A DNA stretch of 64,000 nt from positions 992,001 to 1,056,000 of the forward strand of contig NC_081340.1 in assembly GCF_022539665.2 (NCBI RefSeq). The letters are read 5' to 3'. Positions 23,341 to 35,818 of this stretch are shown one piece after another; positions within the stretch are counted from its first letter, which is position 1, and every line of letters starts with the position of its first letter. Source of the stretch: Daphnia carinata (lineage: Eukaryota; Arthropoda; Branchiopoda; Diplostraca; Daphniidae). Position numbers and translations under genes: made by a program. The notes below the pieces were generated by a model. It saw only the letters and a list, made by a program, of their open reading frames with translations, was not told the origin of the DNA and searched no databases.

Positions 23341-23878
23341 GGCTACCCATGGGGAAAGGGGGGAGTTGGCGTGGGATGACTGGGTGTTATCCCAGTAAAT
23401 GCTAGATATTATGCACCTTCATAAACTAAGTATAGGCATATTGTTTCGTTGAGATAATTCATCTATGGTAATTTTTAAAAAAGTTCTAAACGTGTGGAAT
23501 AGCAGTATACCACCGGAAAAAATCACGGTAGCCCGGCTTTCTTTTACAAAATTGAGCCATTGATCAGTCATGAAGCTGTCTTGTCGGTAACAATGGGCAG
23601 AGAAACAGCAACAATGTTTTATTTTTTTCGAAGTGTTTACCTCTTATGTAAGCCTACACGTGAAAGCTGCTGAAGGAAATTATACAACATCACTGAATTA
23701 TGTGTCTTGGTATGTTTCTGTCTCGTCTCTTTTTTTTATTTTTTCTGGTCAATTAATTTTACAGGAAAAAGTACCAGATGAAATATGACGCCAGCAAACA
23801 ACTAATGTTTTGTGGATTTCCTTTAACGAGTTTCATTTGTATTATTATTATATTTACTTATTTATTTATTATTATTGA
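23341..23878. other. Interval without recognisable features
   Basis: AT-rich, ending in a TTA/TTTA-rich run just before the nested element. No gene supported. Confidence 0.5.
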
Positions 23879-24039
23879 CAGACTTGCCGTCCAATAATTT
23901 CTTGGGCGATTATAAGTAACCGTCGATAGTCGGGAAAAAAAAATCGGCGATCATCCATCTGCTGAAGAAATTTGATTTTCGATTAATTTTTTTGCCGATT
24001 GTTTTTCCGATTCTCTTTAGTCGCCATCTAGCAGTAAGG

Positions 24040-27000
24040 GGTTGCCACCCGTTTCGGCACTTTTTTCGGCACTTTGAATTTTGGTGTTTTCGGCACCAAT
24101 TTTTTCCGTTTCGGCACTGCGATTGTCTTTTTCGGCACCGCCACCAGAGGTGGTCCTAAGTATTGGTATTACAATGTATGTTTTCTTAGCCACTTTTGTC
24201 CGTTTCGGCACTATTTTTGTCTGTTTCGGCACCGCCCCCAAAATTCGTAAACAATAAATTCCACTAGGTGTCGTGTTATAATATATTGTGAAATTTTGCT
24301 CACTTTGTTCTTAGACGCTTTGTTAGCAAGTTTATTAAAGTTTATTTGAAGTTTATTAAGTATATCATGGAAAGACCCACTAGATCGAAGAAACAGCCCA
24401 GCCGGTTGGCAGATTATGAGGTTAGTGGTGATTCTGGGTGGGTTGTGCAAGGCGGAGGTAGACGTGGTGGACGTGGGCTGGCTGTTCCTAATCAACCGAT
24501 TCGGCCAAATGCATTGACAATCCAAGGTCAAACAGGTAATAGAATTTTGTTACATTGTTGATTTGTTTTGTTAAAATCAAATTTGGCTTAGGTCCATTAA
24601 CTTTAAATGAACTGACACCAGAGGAAGCCGCTCAACGACATTCATCAAGGGGATCTATCCCTGTAATGGTTGAAGAACCTAATATCATACCTACACCGGA
24701 TGATGAAAGTGAAGATGGAAATGAAGAAGAGAATGAAAGAAATAGCGTGGAGAATGAAAGAGAAATCGAAGAAGAGAGTGAGCAAAGTGATATAAGAGGA
24801 AGTGAAGAGGAGAATGAAGGAAATAGCGAGAAGAGTGAAAGAGAGAGTGAAGAAGAGAGTGAGCAAAGTACCCCACCCACACGAAGTCGTCGGCGTTGTC
24901 GTCGCGCGATAGGAACGCCTTCTCCAGGACGTCGTTGGGAGGAACGTCGTCGAGCCAATAATCATTCAGCCGAGAGGCAATCTTTGTCAAGGAGTCAAAG
25001 CGAAGAATCAAACGCCGATATTACCAAGAGTGATCTATCATTAGGCGAAGAAACACTCGCTCCTGTGACTGAGGGGTCTTCTCAGCAACGTAAACGTCTG
25101 CGGGCTACACACATGCGCTGGAAACTTGTATTTAAAGCAGGAAAGAAGTAGGAAATACTTGTTCTTTTACGTTTTTTTTTTCTAACGTGCTATTTTTAAA
25201 TCTAGGTTAAGTAATATCCTTGTTGACCGCAAACATGGATACAAGTTTGGTGTCTGGAAGGTGCTGAGTAATGGTATTCTTTATCGGTGTAATCATCGAC
25301 CACAGCAGAATCCTTGCAAATGCACAGTTTTGCAACCAGGTACATACATCGTCTTTTTAAAGATTTCTTGTATTATTTAATGCTTATTCTGATTTCAGGC
25401 AATGCAATCATCCAGCGAGGAGTGCACATTACTTCCTGCCCAAAACAAGAAAATATATATGAGTCGCTAGTCATTTACAGGGACGCTAAGCGTGAAGGAT
25501 TGAAAAATAAGGGGAAATCTGCTAAGGCCATTACCGACCCCATCATCGCTAAGCACTTTGCATCAAACAGGAGAATGAAACTTGTGAATAGAACACGAGT
25601 CTGTAAATCAGTCAACATGGCTAGGTATTTTTACACATTTCTTGCCTAAGTATTTATTTAAAAAATTCCAGAGCGAAGACTCGTCCAAAAAATCCAAAAA
25701 CACTGGATTTTTCATTTGAGGACGATGGAATTCCGGATGGGCTAAACCTTCATGACGTAGTAACCGCTAAGCACAGACACATAGTCTGTTTCACTAACAA
25801 ACAGGCGCGGCTATTAAAAAATGCTAAAAGATGGTACATGGATTGAACATTTAGCATCATCAAAAAACCATTTATGCAGATGTGGACGATACACGCTTTC
25901 ATTCGATATGGAAACGAAAAGAAAATGGTTCCATTATGTTTTGTCCTCATGTCTAGTAGGACTCAAAAGGACTACATACGTGTGCTGAAACACATAAAAA
26001 CTGTAATTCTTGGTAACAGGTATAACTATACATTTTTTATGACTATGAATGTAGTAATTACGAGACATTATTTATTTGTACAGTTACGCCATGAAAGAAT
26101 GTGTCGTTGATTTTGAGAAGTCAGTGTGACTGGCTATTGAAAAAGAGTTTGGTATTGGTGTTAAAATATTTGGATGTGGCTTCCATTGGACCCAGTGTAT
26201 TTTTCGCCGCATAAAATCATTGGGTAAAATAAGACAGACAAATTAATAAGTAAAATTTTGAAATATATTAATGAATATTATAGGTTTAATAAGAGCATAT
26301 CGTACAGACATGCGAATTCGTGGGATTTGCAAGTGAGTGTGAATTTTTCTATATTTATTGTGGAACTTAACAGATGTATTTACTAACTATTGCAGGAAAA
26401 TGATGTCTCTCCATCTCCTCCCACATGGAAAAATTCCTACTGCCTTTGCAAATTTAAGATCAGCTGTCTGGGAAATTGAAAACAGGGAGAACCGAACTAT
26501 GATGCGGAAACTGTACAACTATATGGAAAATACCTGGATCGACAGCTTGCTTTGGCCTCCTAAAGTTTGGTCGGTCTTCATGCAAGAGGTATTAAAAGAA
26601 AAATATAATTTAAAACATTCAAATGATTACATTCACTCTAACATGCTTTAGGTGAGAACCACTAATGACGTTGAAGGCTGGCACACACATCTAGCAAATC
26701 ACGCTGGACTTAGCATTAGCAGTAAAGGCCTCAACCTGTATATTCTCCTCGAAGTTCTCTACGAGGAGGCTATACAGGTTGATATATACACAAAGATGCT
26801 TGAACAGGGTCAACAACTGAGAAGACAGCGAAAAACTTTCAAAGAATTAAATTTAAAACTGTTTGGTTTGTGGAACGACTATTCCAAACAAAAGATAACG
26901 ACCGCAGAACTTTTAGAACAATGTGCAGATATTTACACAAAGTTCAACGCAATTAAATATGCAAAAACGGCGAACGATGCTCGTCTCTTTGAGTTAGAGA

Positions 27001-27423
27001 CAGAATAGAAATTTGAAGAAATATCAGCAAACACCACGCGAATAAAAAAAGAAAAAAAAATCAAGAGCTCCGCTCTGTTACTACGCGACCACGCGACTGA
27101 CAATTTCACGACAGACAGCATAAGCATAAGTCGAGTGGTGGTGGTGGCGCTGACTTCCAGAACCCATACAGCTAGCGCCACTAGTGGTCTGAACAAAGTG
27201 TAAAGTCGACAGGCCTGTAAAGTACCGAAAATTTTCAGGCCACTGGCCTGAATGTCTGGCATCCCTATATGACTTGCAACATAATTTTTTTTTGTGCCGA
27301 AACGGAAAGATTTTTTAATAAACGAGGAGATTTTTAATACAAGGGGGGACCAAGCGTTTTATATGGGTGCCGAAAACGCAAAAATCGAAAGTGCCGAAAA
27401 AAGTGCCGAAACGGGTGAACACC
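24040..27423 (+). mobile_element. Mutator-like (MULE) transposon
   Basis: A 3.4-kb element with related ends: left GGTTGCCACCCGTTTCGGCAC and right, in reverse, GGTGTTCACCCGTTTCGGCAC. The ends repeat GTGCCGAAA several times. A perfect 8-bp duplication CAGTAAGG flanks it (24032-24039 and 27424-27431), within the size range of MULEs. The inside encodes a spliced FLYWCH plus MULE transposase in plus orientation. Confidence 0.85.
24367..27008 (+). pseudogene. MULE transposase with FLYWCH-type zinc finger, disrupted
   Basis: The coding blocks are divided by short introns. The first (24367-24535) is basic; the second (about 24593-25147) has an E/S-rich acidic run and a basic tail; the third (25206-about 25625) holds a FLYWCH-type finger (GYKFGVWKVLSNGILYRC ... 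C ... H). The MULE catalytic region follows: after RWYMD the glycine position of the DGTF motif is TGA (about 25844), then IIKKPFMQMW; a later block has DFEKSV, a TGA, GCGFHWTQ, and TTNDVEGWH with a C-terminal helical region to TAG at 27006. Two nonsense codons in the catalytic core mean this copy cannot make a full enzyme. The family moves DNA by cut-and-paste with a DDE nuclease. Confidence 0.8.
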
Positions 27424-27693
27424 CAGTAAGGAAATGACTTGCCATTGCTTATATTGACATTAGTGAACACTAAAAAAAACTGTCTGTTAAAAACGTGACA
27501 CAGTTATGAGTATACTTTCATATAATCTCATCTACCGTTCACAGATGTCACTAAATAAGCGAAAAATAATCAATATTTAGAAATCTTTTAATTTAACAAC
27601 CGATTTCGATTGTTTAAAAAATGATTTGATCGTCGTTAAAAATTTTAAGCGAAATCGCAATCGCGATGTAACTTTCAAGCGTCTAATTATTCA

Positions 27694-28102
27694 TTTATTT
27701 ATATTACAAAAAAATCAATAACAAAAAAAAGTAAAATGAATTGAGTTGAAATGAATACATCATACAATCACCTGATAATTGAGCCATCTGATTAAACAAA
27801 AAATTGTAGGAAACGAGACAAATGCAGCCAAACAATAATGTTACTAACGAGACTCGGGAAATGTGCATAAATCGCCATGCAAAAACCAACACCAACACTG
27901 AGTACGCAGATGACGAGAATATTTTTTCTTAAATAAAACTGCCAACACCGTACGTTTGCATTTTCTACTAGAAAATCAACACACTTTGATGAATTTTGTT
28001 ACCATAAAAAAAAATAAATGTTAGAAAGATAGCAGGCATTTTATTATTCACAAAATATAAAAAAATACCAAATAATTATTAAAATGTTGAACATCAACAG
28101 TA
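27694..28102. other. AT-rich interval
   Basis: No gene or element border supported apart from the flanking target-site copies. Confidence 0.5.
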
Positions 28103-28139
28103 GTTGTAACGCTTCAGGCTGGTCGCGAGGCAATATGTA

Positions 28140-29126
28140 GGGGAGAGCAGACCCAAACTGGACAAAAAAAATTATTTTGTCAATATCTCGGAAAATAAAA
28201 GGATTTTAGCGCTTCAAAAGATATTTTATTGTAAAGTGTACTTAACTTTATGTTCACAATTTTTTTCATTGAAATTGGTTGAGTAGTTTAGGCGTAAACA
28301 CATTTTTAAAAAACGGAAAAATTAAAAGAAAAAAAAATTTAGGGGGGAAAACTGGACATGCGGTGTACCAAATTAGACATGGTCTTTAAAACTTTATATA
28401 TTGAAAATACACACTTCGAAAAACTAGTGTGACGTTGGGATTCCATTAAGCTATTTGTGTATGTATTAAAAATACCGTAAACTACATGTAATTATATCGA
28501 AAGTCGTTAATGATTGACTGGGGGGGGGGGTGAAATGTGCAAAGTAGCTTGAAAAAAATGAAAATAGGAGGGGCTTTTTAAGTATTAACTAATAATTTAT
28601 TATCGATTGCCATTAGCAGTAGAAGATAGCAGACGACACTTCGAAACTCTCAGGTTTCTGCCTTTGTTTACGGTTTTTTCCCGTAACTAAGCAACCTAAG
28701 TCCCGCCCCAGAAATATCGTTTGCGTCCGATTACACCCCCAAAACTGTGTCCAGTATCTCCCACCAGAAGGACATTTTTAAAAACGATAATAATTATTAA
28801 ACTACTTCTCCTAAAAATTAAAACAAGCCAGGGAATTGAAAAGGGAAGAATTAGCTTTTTTTAGTATAACGAAAGTTATTTTTCATTAAGTGGTTTACAC
28901 GTGATATGAAAAATTGTAGTAGCCAAAAAGATCAGAAAAAGGGCAGTATTTTCTATTTTTTAGATAACTACAAGAATATTTGTAGTATGTTTTAGAAATT
29001 TTTGCCCTAAGTGTGGAATGGAATTTCCCATCACAAACTATTTTTTATATTTCATTTTATTAATATCCCTTTGAGTTATTGCGGTTGTCCAAATTGGTAC
29101 GTGTCCAGTTTGGGTCCGCTCTCCCC
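28140..29126. mobile_element. TIR element inserted at TA, nested in element B
   Basis: Starts GGGGAGAGCAGACCCAAAC and ends GTTTGGGTCCGCTCTCCCC, 987 bp. TA flanks both sides (28138-28139 and 29127-29128). The second copy of element B (near 40170) has the uninterrupted site CAATATGTACTACTT, confirming both the borders and the 2-bp TA duplication. No transposase seen; superfamily not assigned. Confidence 0.85.
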
Positions 29127-30327
29127 TACTACTTAGTACATAATCGCGCCTACAGTTTTCTTTATGGGGAAATTGTGTGTTGTCGCCCCTAGGGCTTTGA
29201 TTTGGTTGCTTTAATGGTTAAACCGTTAAAGTTAAGCCAGTTAAACAAAAATGCGTGTAGCGCATGTCTTAATTTTTTCGAAGCGAATAATAGGAATGCA
29301 TTTTATATAAATTTATATGTACAATACTATGATAATGTATATAAATACTACAATATAATAAATACACATATATACAGTATATTACAATTATATATATATA
29401 TATTATATATATATATATATATATATTTATACATACAAATTATATTTATATATTTATACATACATAGAATTATAATATATATATTACTATTATATATATC
29501 TACAATAGTTATAGTAATTGAAATAAACCAATATAAGAGAAACAAATTTTTAATTATTTGTCAGCAAAATTAATTACGATATTCGCTGATTTAATATATA
29601 AATAATATAAACATAATATAAATCGATAGCCCTTGGTAATGGCTATCCATTTTTAGGTAATTATAATCAACATTTTCAAATAGAAAAATCTTAAAGGCAA
29701 AATGTGTTTTTGTTGTTTTTCCATCTAAGGTTGTAATGGACGCAACTGATAAAAACAAAAAATAGATATTTCGCTTAAACTTTTTCCTTTTCTGAAAATT
29801 TAACATAAATTTCATAGAAGTAGATAGCTGTTGAAAAGAGCTATTGATTGATGCAAAATTTGTCAATTTTGAATGTTTATTTTCCTCGTAAATAATTATT
29901 AAAGGCTTTTATGATTTTAGAAAGGGGAGGGGGTGTGTGAAAAAGACGAAACTTTGCATTGATCGTTTGATGCGTAATCTTCGTCAAAATATATAATCAT
30001 TATAATATTTTTGTTGCTGGTGATTCCAGGAACAAGTTGTTGTAAACGATTGATTTTCAGATGCTACATTTAACCCCAAAAATTACGCTTGAAAAAGTGG
30101 TTTTTGACAAATCAGTATGGCGGCCATTTTCTTACCGCGCCAAGTTCAAATTGTAGGTAGGTGTAAAAAATTGTAATTATAAGTAAGTATTTAAATTTTG
30201 TTTGCAGCTAGGGAATTTAATATCCGTCTTAGATAGAAAATCGCAGAAATTAACTAAGATAAGTTAAACAAATTTATTTCGACGGTTCTCATTTAATTTA
30301 CAATTTTAAGGGTCTTTTTCCACATTC

Positions 30328-30405
30328 CGCGTGGAGAATTACGTTTTATCGAGCGTTCCGCGTGGAAAACTACGTTTTATCGCGCCCTCCGCGCGGAAAA
30401 ATTAC
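30328..30405 (+). repeat. Tandem subterminal repeat of element B
   Basis: Three units of about 31 bp built on TTCCGCGTGGAAAACTACG and TTTTATCG. The inverted second copy of the element has only about two such units (38985-39030). Confidence 0.6.
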
Positions 30406-30530
30406 AAGCAGACAGCATACCAAAAAACAATTGAATAACGCCTTGCGCGTTTAGCCCATAAGAAAAAGTGCATCTGCAACTATGCACTACTTAGTACATA
30501 TATACTGAGACCATGTTGTAACGCTTAGAT

Positions 30531-31286
30531 CATGGTGTATTAGTAATGGTGAGACAACTCTTCGTTATAACGGCCTATCTCGGCTGAAGACTATTTGTGG
30601 TCCAGGTTACCTATAGTGAGAGACGCTTAGTGGCAGATATTGAATAAAAAGTAAAGGCTGCACTTACTTGAAAAATTTTCTAAGTCCAAACAAGGGGACA
30701 TGTCCCATTACCTGTTACATATCAAAATTACCTTCTAACCTTTGTGTAGTTATATTATCGTATTTTTATGTTTAGTTCGTATAGAATGTGGAAGAAGTGG
30801 AAAAAAATCTTGTTTGTACTTGTCGCTCCTTAACAAAAAAAAATCATAAAAACTTTTTAGCTTCGTATTCCCAGGGGGCTAATACCCCAAACCGAGCTCC
30901 ACTTTCCACTGTTTGGTAACTAATATAGAATTGAAATGTGTGGCAAATGAGTGGAAAGTGGAACCTAGCGCCGCGCGTGGCCAGTTTACGTTAGGAAAGG
31001 AGAAAAAGAAAGATTTATACTGGGTTCGAACTCCAAACTCCCGTACTGCAATCGAATGTTCTATCCATTAGACCACTGTATTTGTAAGTACTTCTCTACC
31101 GCGACACTAGTAGATCTCCTCCTTTGCCATTCAGTGGTTGGCGAATGATCTAGTTCCTAAGTAGTTCCGATGGTGGCGTTGGCTATAAGTCTCCTCAATT
31201 AGGCCACACCCACCTCCTCTGAAAACAGGCTTCATTCGAGATAGGCCTTAAAATGGAGAGTTGTCTCACCCTTCTTGTACACCATG
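30531..31286 (-). mobile_element. TIR element with tRNA-like module, copy 1 (element E)
   Basis: Core 30551-31267 is bounded by GAGACAACTCT / AGAGTTGTCTC; inverted similarity continues inward (GGCCTATCTCG) and about 20 bp outward (CATGGTGTA). It contains a 13-bp inverted repeat TCCACTTTCCACT (about 30899 and 30951) and a tRNA-like module at 31018-31080. A near-identical inverted copy is at 40196-40941. No coding region. Confidence 0.75.
31018..31080 (-). ncRNA. tRNA-like Pol III promoter module in element E
   Basis: On the minus strand a box A-like TGGTCTAATGGATAGAAC is followed by a box B AGTTCGAACCC and, shortly after, a T-rich stretch (CTTTCTTTTT) that could stop Pol III. The D-arm resembles arginine tRNA (CTAATGGATA), but the T-stem does not pair, so it is not a functional tRNA. 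The other copy of the element keeps it unchanged. Confidence 0.5.
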
Positions 31287-31623
31287 GTAGTACAGTATCC
31301 TGCACAAAAAGAAGAACACCCGATTTTATTTTTAAAAGCCATCTATGGGCAAAATATATTAATTATTGACCTTTTTTAAATAGGGTTAGGGTGGGTTTGG
31401 CGCAAAAACGCTATAAGTTGGGAAGGGTAGTTTTAAGTCCAGACACCTTTTGCTAATGCCTCAGGTGTTACGAAAAATGTCTGGAAAAAGTAGAGTCTAG
31501 TCTTTTTTTGTTAGACCCCAAACCCCATGCCCCAGGCTAAGATGACAAATATCTAATGAAAAAAATATTATTCTCAGTCACCCACTTTGTTCAACGGCGA
31601 CTTTACAGCGCGGTAAAAATTTC

Positions 31624-31690
31624 GTCTCATATCGGGATCGAACCACTGCTATCCGTGTCTGAATACGAACATCTACCACTGAGCTACAAT
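31624..31690 (-). ncRNA. tRNA-like module (a) inside the Tc1/mariner-like MITE
   Basis: Minus strand: TAGCTCAGTGGTAGA (box A, 31672-31686) and GGTTCGATCCC (box B, 31634-31644) at tRNA spacing. Anticodon-stem bases TATTC/GGATA pair, but the D- and T-stems are broken, so it is a tRNA-derived promoter module and not a working tRNA. Confidence 0.55.
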
Positions 31691-31832
31691 TTCATAAGAC
31701 ATTGTCTTATAAATACCTATATAATCGTTTATTTCATGGAGGTTGAAGGGAAAAAATTTTTACTATTTGTAAGTTATATTATTTACAAACGATTCTTCAG
31801 AACGACATGATGTATAAAAGTGATTTTCTATG

Positions 31833-31893
31833 TGAAGTCTTGAACACCGATCTCCCGCGTCGCAAAGCGAAACTTACCGCTTACGCACCATAA
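31833..31893 (-). ncRNA. tRNA-like module (b) inside the Tc1/mariner-like MITE
   Basis: Minus strand: TGGTGCGTAAGCGGTAAG (box A-like), a possible anticodon stem TTCGC/GCGGG, and GGTGTTCAAGAC (weak box B). More decayed than module (a), about 200 bp away and on the same strand. Confidence 0.35.
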
Positions 31894-32131
31894 TGACTAA
31901 CTAGATCGGCAGCGTATAGCACTGCCATTTTTGTATTCATCTTCCACATCCTTTTATAAGCAATTAGCAAAAGGTGTCTGGACTTAAAACTACCCTTCCC
32001 AACTTATAGCGTTTTTGCGCCAAACCCGCCCTAACCCTATTTAAATAAGGTCAATAATTAATATATATTTTGCCCATAGATGGCTTTTAAAAATAAAATC
32101 GGGTGTTCTTCTTTTTGTGCAGGATACTGTA

Positions 32132-33570
32132 CATTATTGGCAATAATATAATTGACAATATGATATTGACAATAGTCAAACAACAAGTGGGAATAGTGAA
32201 TACTTATGACAAATAATAATAATAAACAAATATGTAAAAAGCTTATTTTATTTGATGACGAAAAACTGCGAAATTTTTTTTAAATTTTACTGTGATTCAA
32301 TTAACTTTATTACAGGTATATATATGGTTTTGCATAGTATACCTTGTTGCAAATGTATAGTGATTTGCCCTGGGGTTAATAACATCTCATTTTACGAAAA
32401 AAACAAAAACAAAGGGGGGACGTACTTTGACATCAATTCATCAAGTTTTAATAGCTCCGACCAATTATATTTAATTTACTATTTATTAATTGAATTATAC
32501 CCGACCATTTATAATTTCCAACTAAAAGTCCCTTGGGCCCTTGTTTACATTTTTTCGTGCCATATTACTAACTTAAATGGATTTTCATAAATACGTGGTA
32601 AAAGAAACCAATGTTTTGATTTTAGCAATGGAACACGTGAGTTTTCCTTCAGACCGGTTAAACATTCGTCTGCTAAATTTACTGAAACGAAACTAGCAAT
32701 GGTTGATGCGAGACACGCCCATAGTAAAAGTAAAGTCAGTATATTAACAAAACACAAATTCAAGCGTTCAAAAGTCAAGTGCAATTTTCTATTGAGAATA
32801 TAACTTTAAAATAATCTAACTTGAAATTCGACTTCGACTTTCACTGGCTTGACTTAAGCCAATTTAAGTCAAGTTTCTTACTTGACTTACACCGGAGTTC
32901 GGAATACGACCCCTGGCTCCGAATCAGTTATGTAGCTTATTTGGCGATGGAGTGGGTAGTTTCGAATTTCGGTGCGTCTCCTTTTTTTACAATTGGGAAT
33001 TCATTTCAAAATTGGTACCAAAATGTTAGGAAAGATAACTCGGATAAAAGCTTATACGTAGAACAAGGGTTGATCCATGCTGTATTAAAATCAAATAACG
33101 TAGAGTTACATAATTGACAATGAAACAGACGTAGATAAAACCGTATAAATACAATAAGTGTATGCCACCTCCATGACTAGTACTCGCATAAGCGTCAGCG
33201 CTTGTGTCATCAGATTAATTAAAAACTCGATTTGATTCTAGTTCTCTTTTACAAACAATTCAATTACAACGACCAAGTCGCTTATGGAAACACTTGAACA
33301 AACGTAAGCCGCCATGACAACCATTTCTTCAGTTACATCGTTCCTAGCACTGGGTTATTTTCTTTCTTGAGAGCCAAGTGGATAATAATAAATCTAAATT
33401 ATAGTTGAAAATCCGTCTTGCTTTCTTTCAAATTGCAAACAATTATTGGAAATAATATTGTGGATATTAGGATAGAATGATAGAAGAACAATTTTAAACG
33501 GCCATAAAATATTCAAGGTGGGCAACATAGCATGTGGTACAGTTCCACGTCGATTCCCAGTGACATAGGA

Positions 33571-33609
<39 letters not shown>

Positions 33610-34221
33610 GACTGGTAAACTTTTAGTTTAGCTACGTTACAAAGATATGCGCCGTGCGCACCGCGAAGAAGAAAAGTATGACGAAAGCTTGTAATATCCA
33701 TTTTGTCGGTTTTGGGTCTTAATTTTCTTACAGGCTGTTAGCGCAGGAAAAACAAATGGATTTTAAAATTATCTTTAACCCTTTATGTACCTATGTTAGC
33801 TAACTGCAGTGTAAAACAGTTGACGAGTCAGGTAAAATTACGCTTTCCCATTTAGACCTAAGAAAAATTAAGGAATAATTCACAACTTACAAAAGTTTGC
33901 AATAACCTACTAATAGAGGAAAGTTGATTTGCAACATTAATGTAAAATTGATTACAACTTCAGTTGCAGCAACAGATACTCTGACTTTCCCAATGAGAAC
34001 TCTTAAAATCCCGGAAACAGGGCAAAAACTGAATTTTTGTCCACCAACGGAATGATGTAAACGATGTATAGCATGGCGGCTTATGAACGTTTCTCGAATT
34101 TTCGAAAATTCTTGGTTGCTTCTTTGGTACAATATTTACGAAAAATCATGAAAAGCGTTTTAGCAAGACAGAATACAATTAAGCAGATTCACATACTCCC
34201 TTGTCTTAATTTGATTTGTGG
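32132..34221. other. Non-coding interval between the MITE cluster and TPRA1
   Basis: No coding region supported. It includes a T homopolymer of more than 30 bases (33573-33605) and, at about 32897-32917, GTTCGGAATACGACCCC, which recurs in the same orientation near 41133 and looks like a transposon end. Confidence 0.5.
33573..33605 (+). repeat. T homopolymer
   Basis: An uninterrupted run of T of about 33 bases; a likely length-variable site. Confidence 0.8.

Positions 34222-35818
<1,597 letters not shown>

Larger units (their letters stand above)
23879..27685. mobile_element. Old hAT-like MITE split by a MULE
   Basis: The left part (23879-24039) begins CAGACTTGCCGTC, like the MITE at 21023, and shares TCGCCATCTAGC with it. 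The right part is 27432-27685. Possible 8-bp flanking duplication ATTATTGA (23871-23878) and ATTATTCA (27686-27693), one mismatch. The right terminus TTCAAGCGTCTA matches the left only weakly, so the outer right border is uncertain. Confidence 0.5.
28115..30517 (+). mobile_element. MULE-like non-autonomous element, copy 1 (element B)
   Basis: Flanked by a perfect direct repeat containing GTAACGCTT (9 bp; 12 bp if GTTGTAACGCTT is counted, 28103-28114 and 30515-30526). Ends are weakly inverted (TGGTC..ATATGTACTA near both ends). Without the nested 28140-29126 element it is about 1.4 kb. It contains a (TA)n tract (29390-29460) and three tandem units of about 31 bp with TTCCGCGTGGA near one end (30328-30405). 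A second copy lies inverted at 38854-40193. No intact transposase; a 9-bp duplication points to the Mutator superfamily. Confidence 0.65.
31293..32129. mobile_element. Tc1/mariner-like MITE with long TIRs
   Basis: TIRs of about 165 bp: CAGTATCCTGCACAAAAAG at 31293 and its complement ending at 32129, each flanked by TA (31291-31292 and 32130-32131). TA target and CAGT start fit Tc1/mariner. The 500-bp interior has no transposase but holds two tRNA-like modules on the minus strand. Confidence 0.85.

Noticed and set aside
24632-25011. Three minus-strand frames rich in S, L and F
   Set aside because: Shadows of the acidic E/S-rich exon of the MULE transposase.
29202-29573. Frame rich in I and Y
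   Set aside because: Translation of the (TA)n tract in element B.
31018-31080. Functional arginine tRNA gene
   Set aside because: Box A and box B are good, but the T-stem cannot pair and the acceptor stem is missing.
31624-31690. Functional tRNA gene
   Set aside because: D- and T-stems are mismatched; it lies inside a MITE, so a tRNA-derived module is the better reading.
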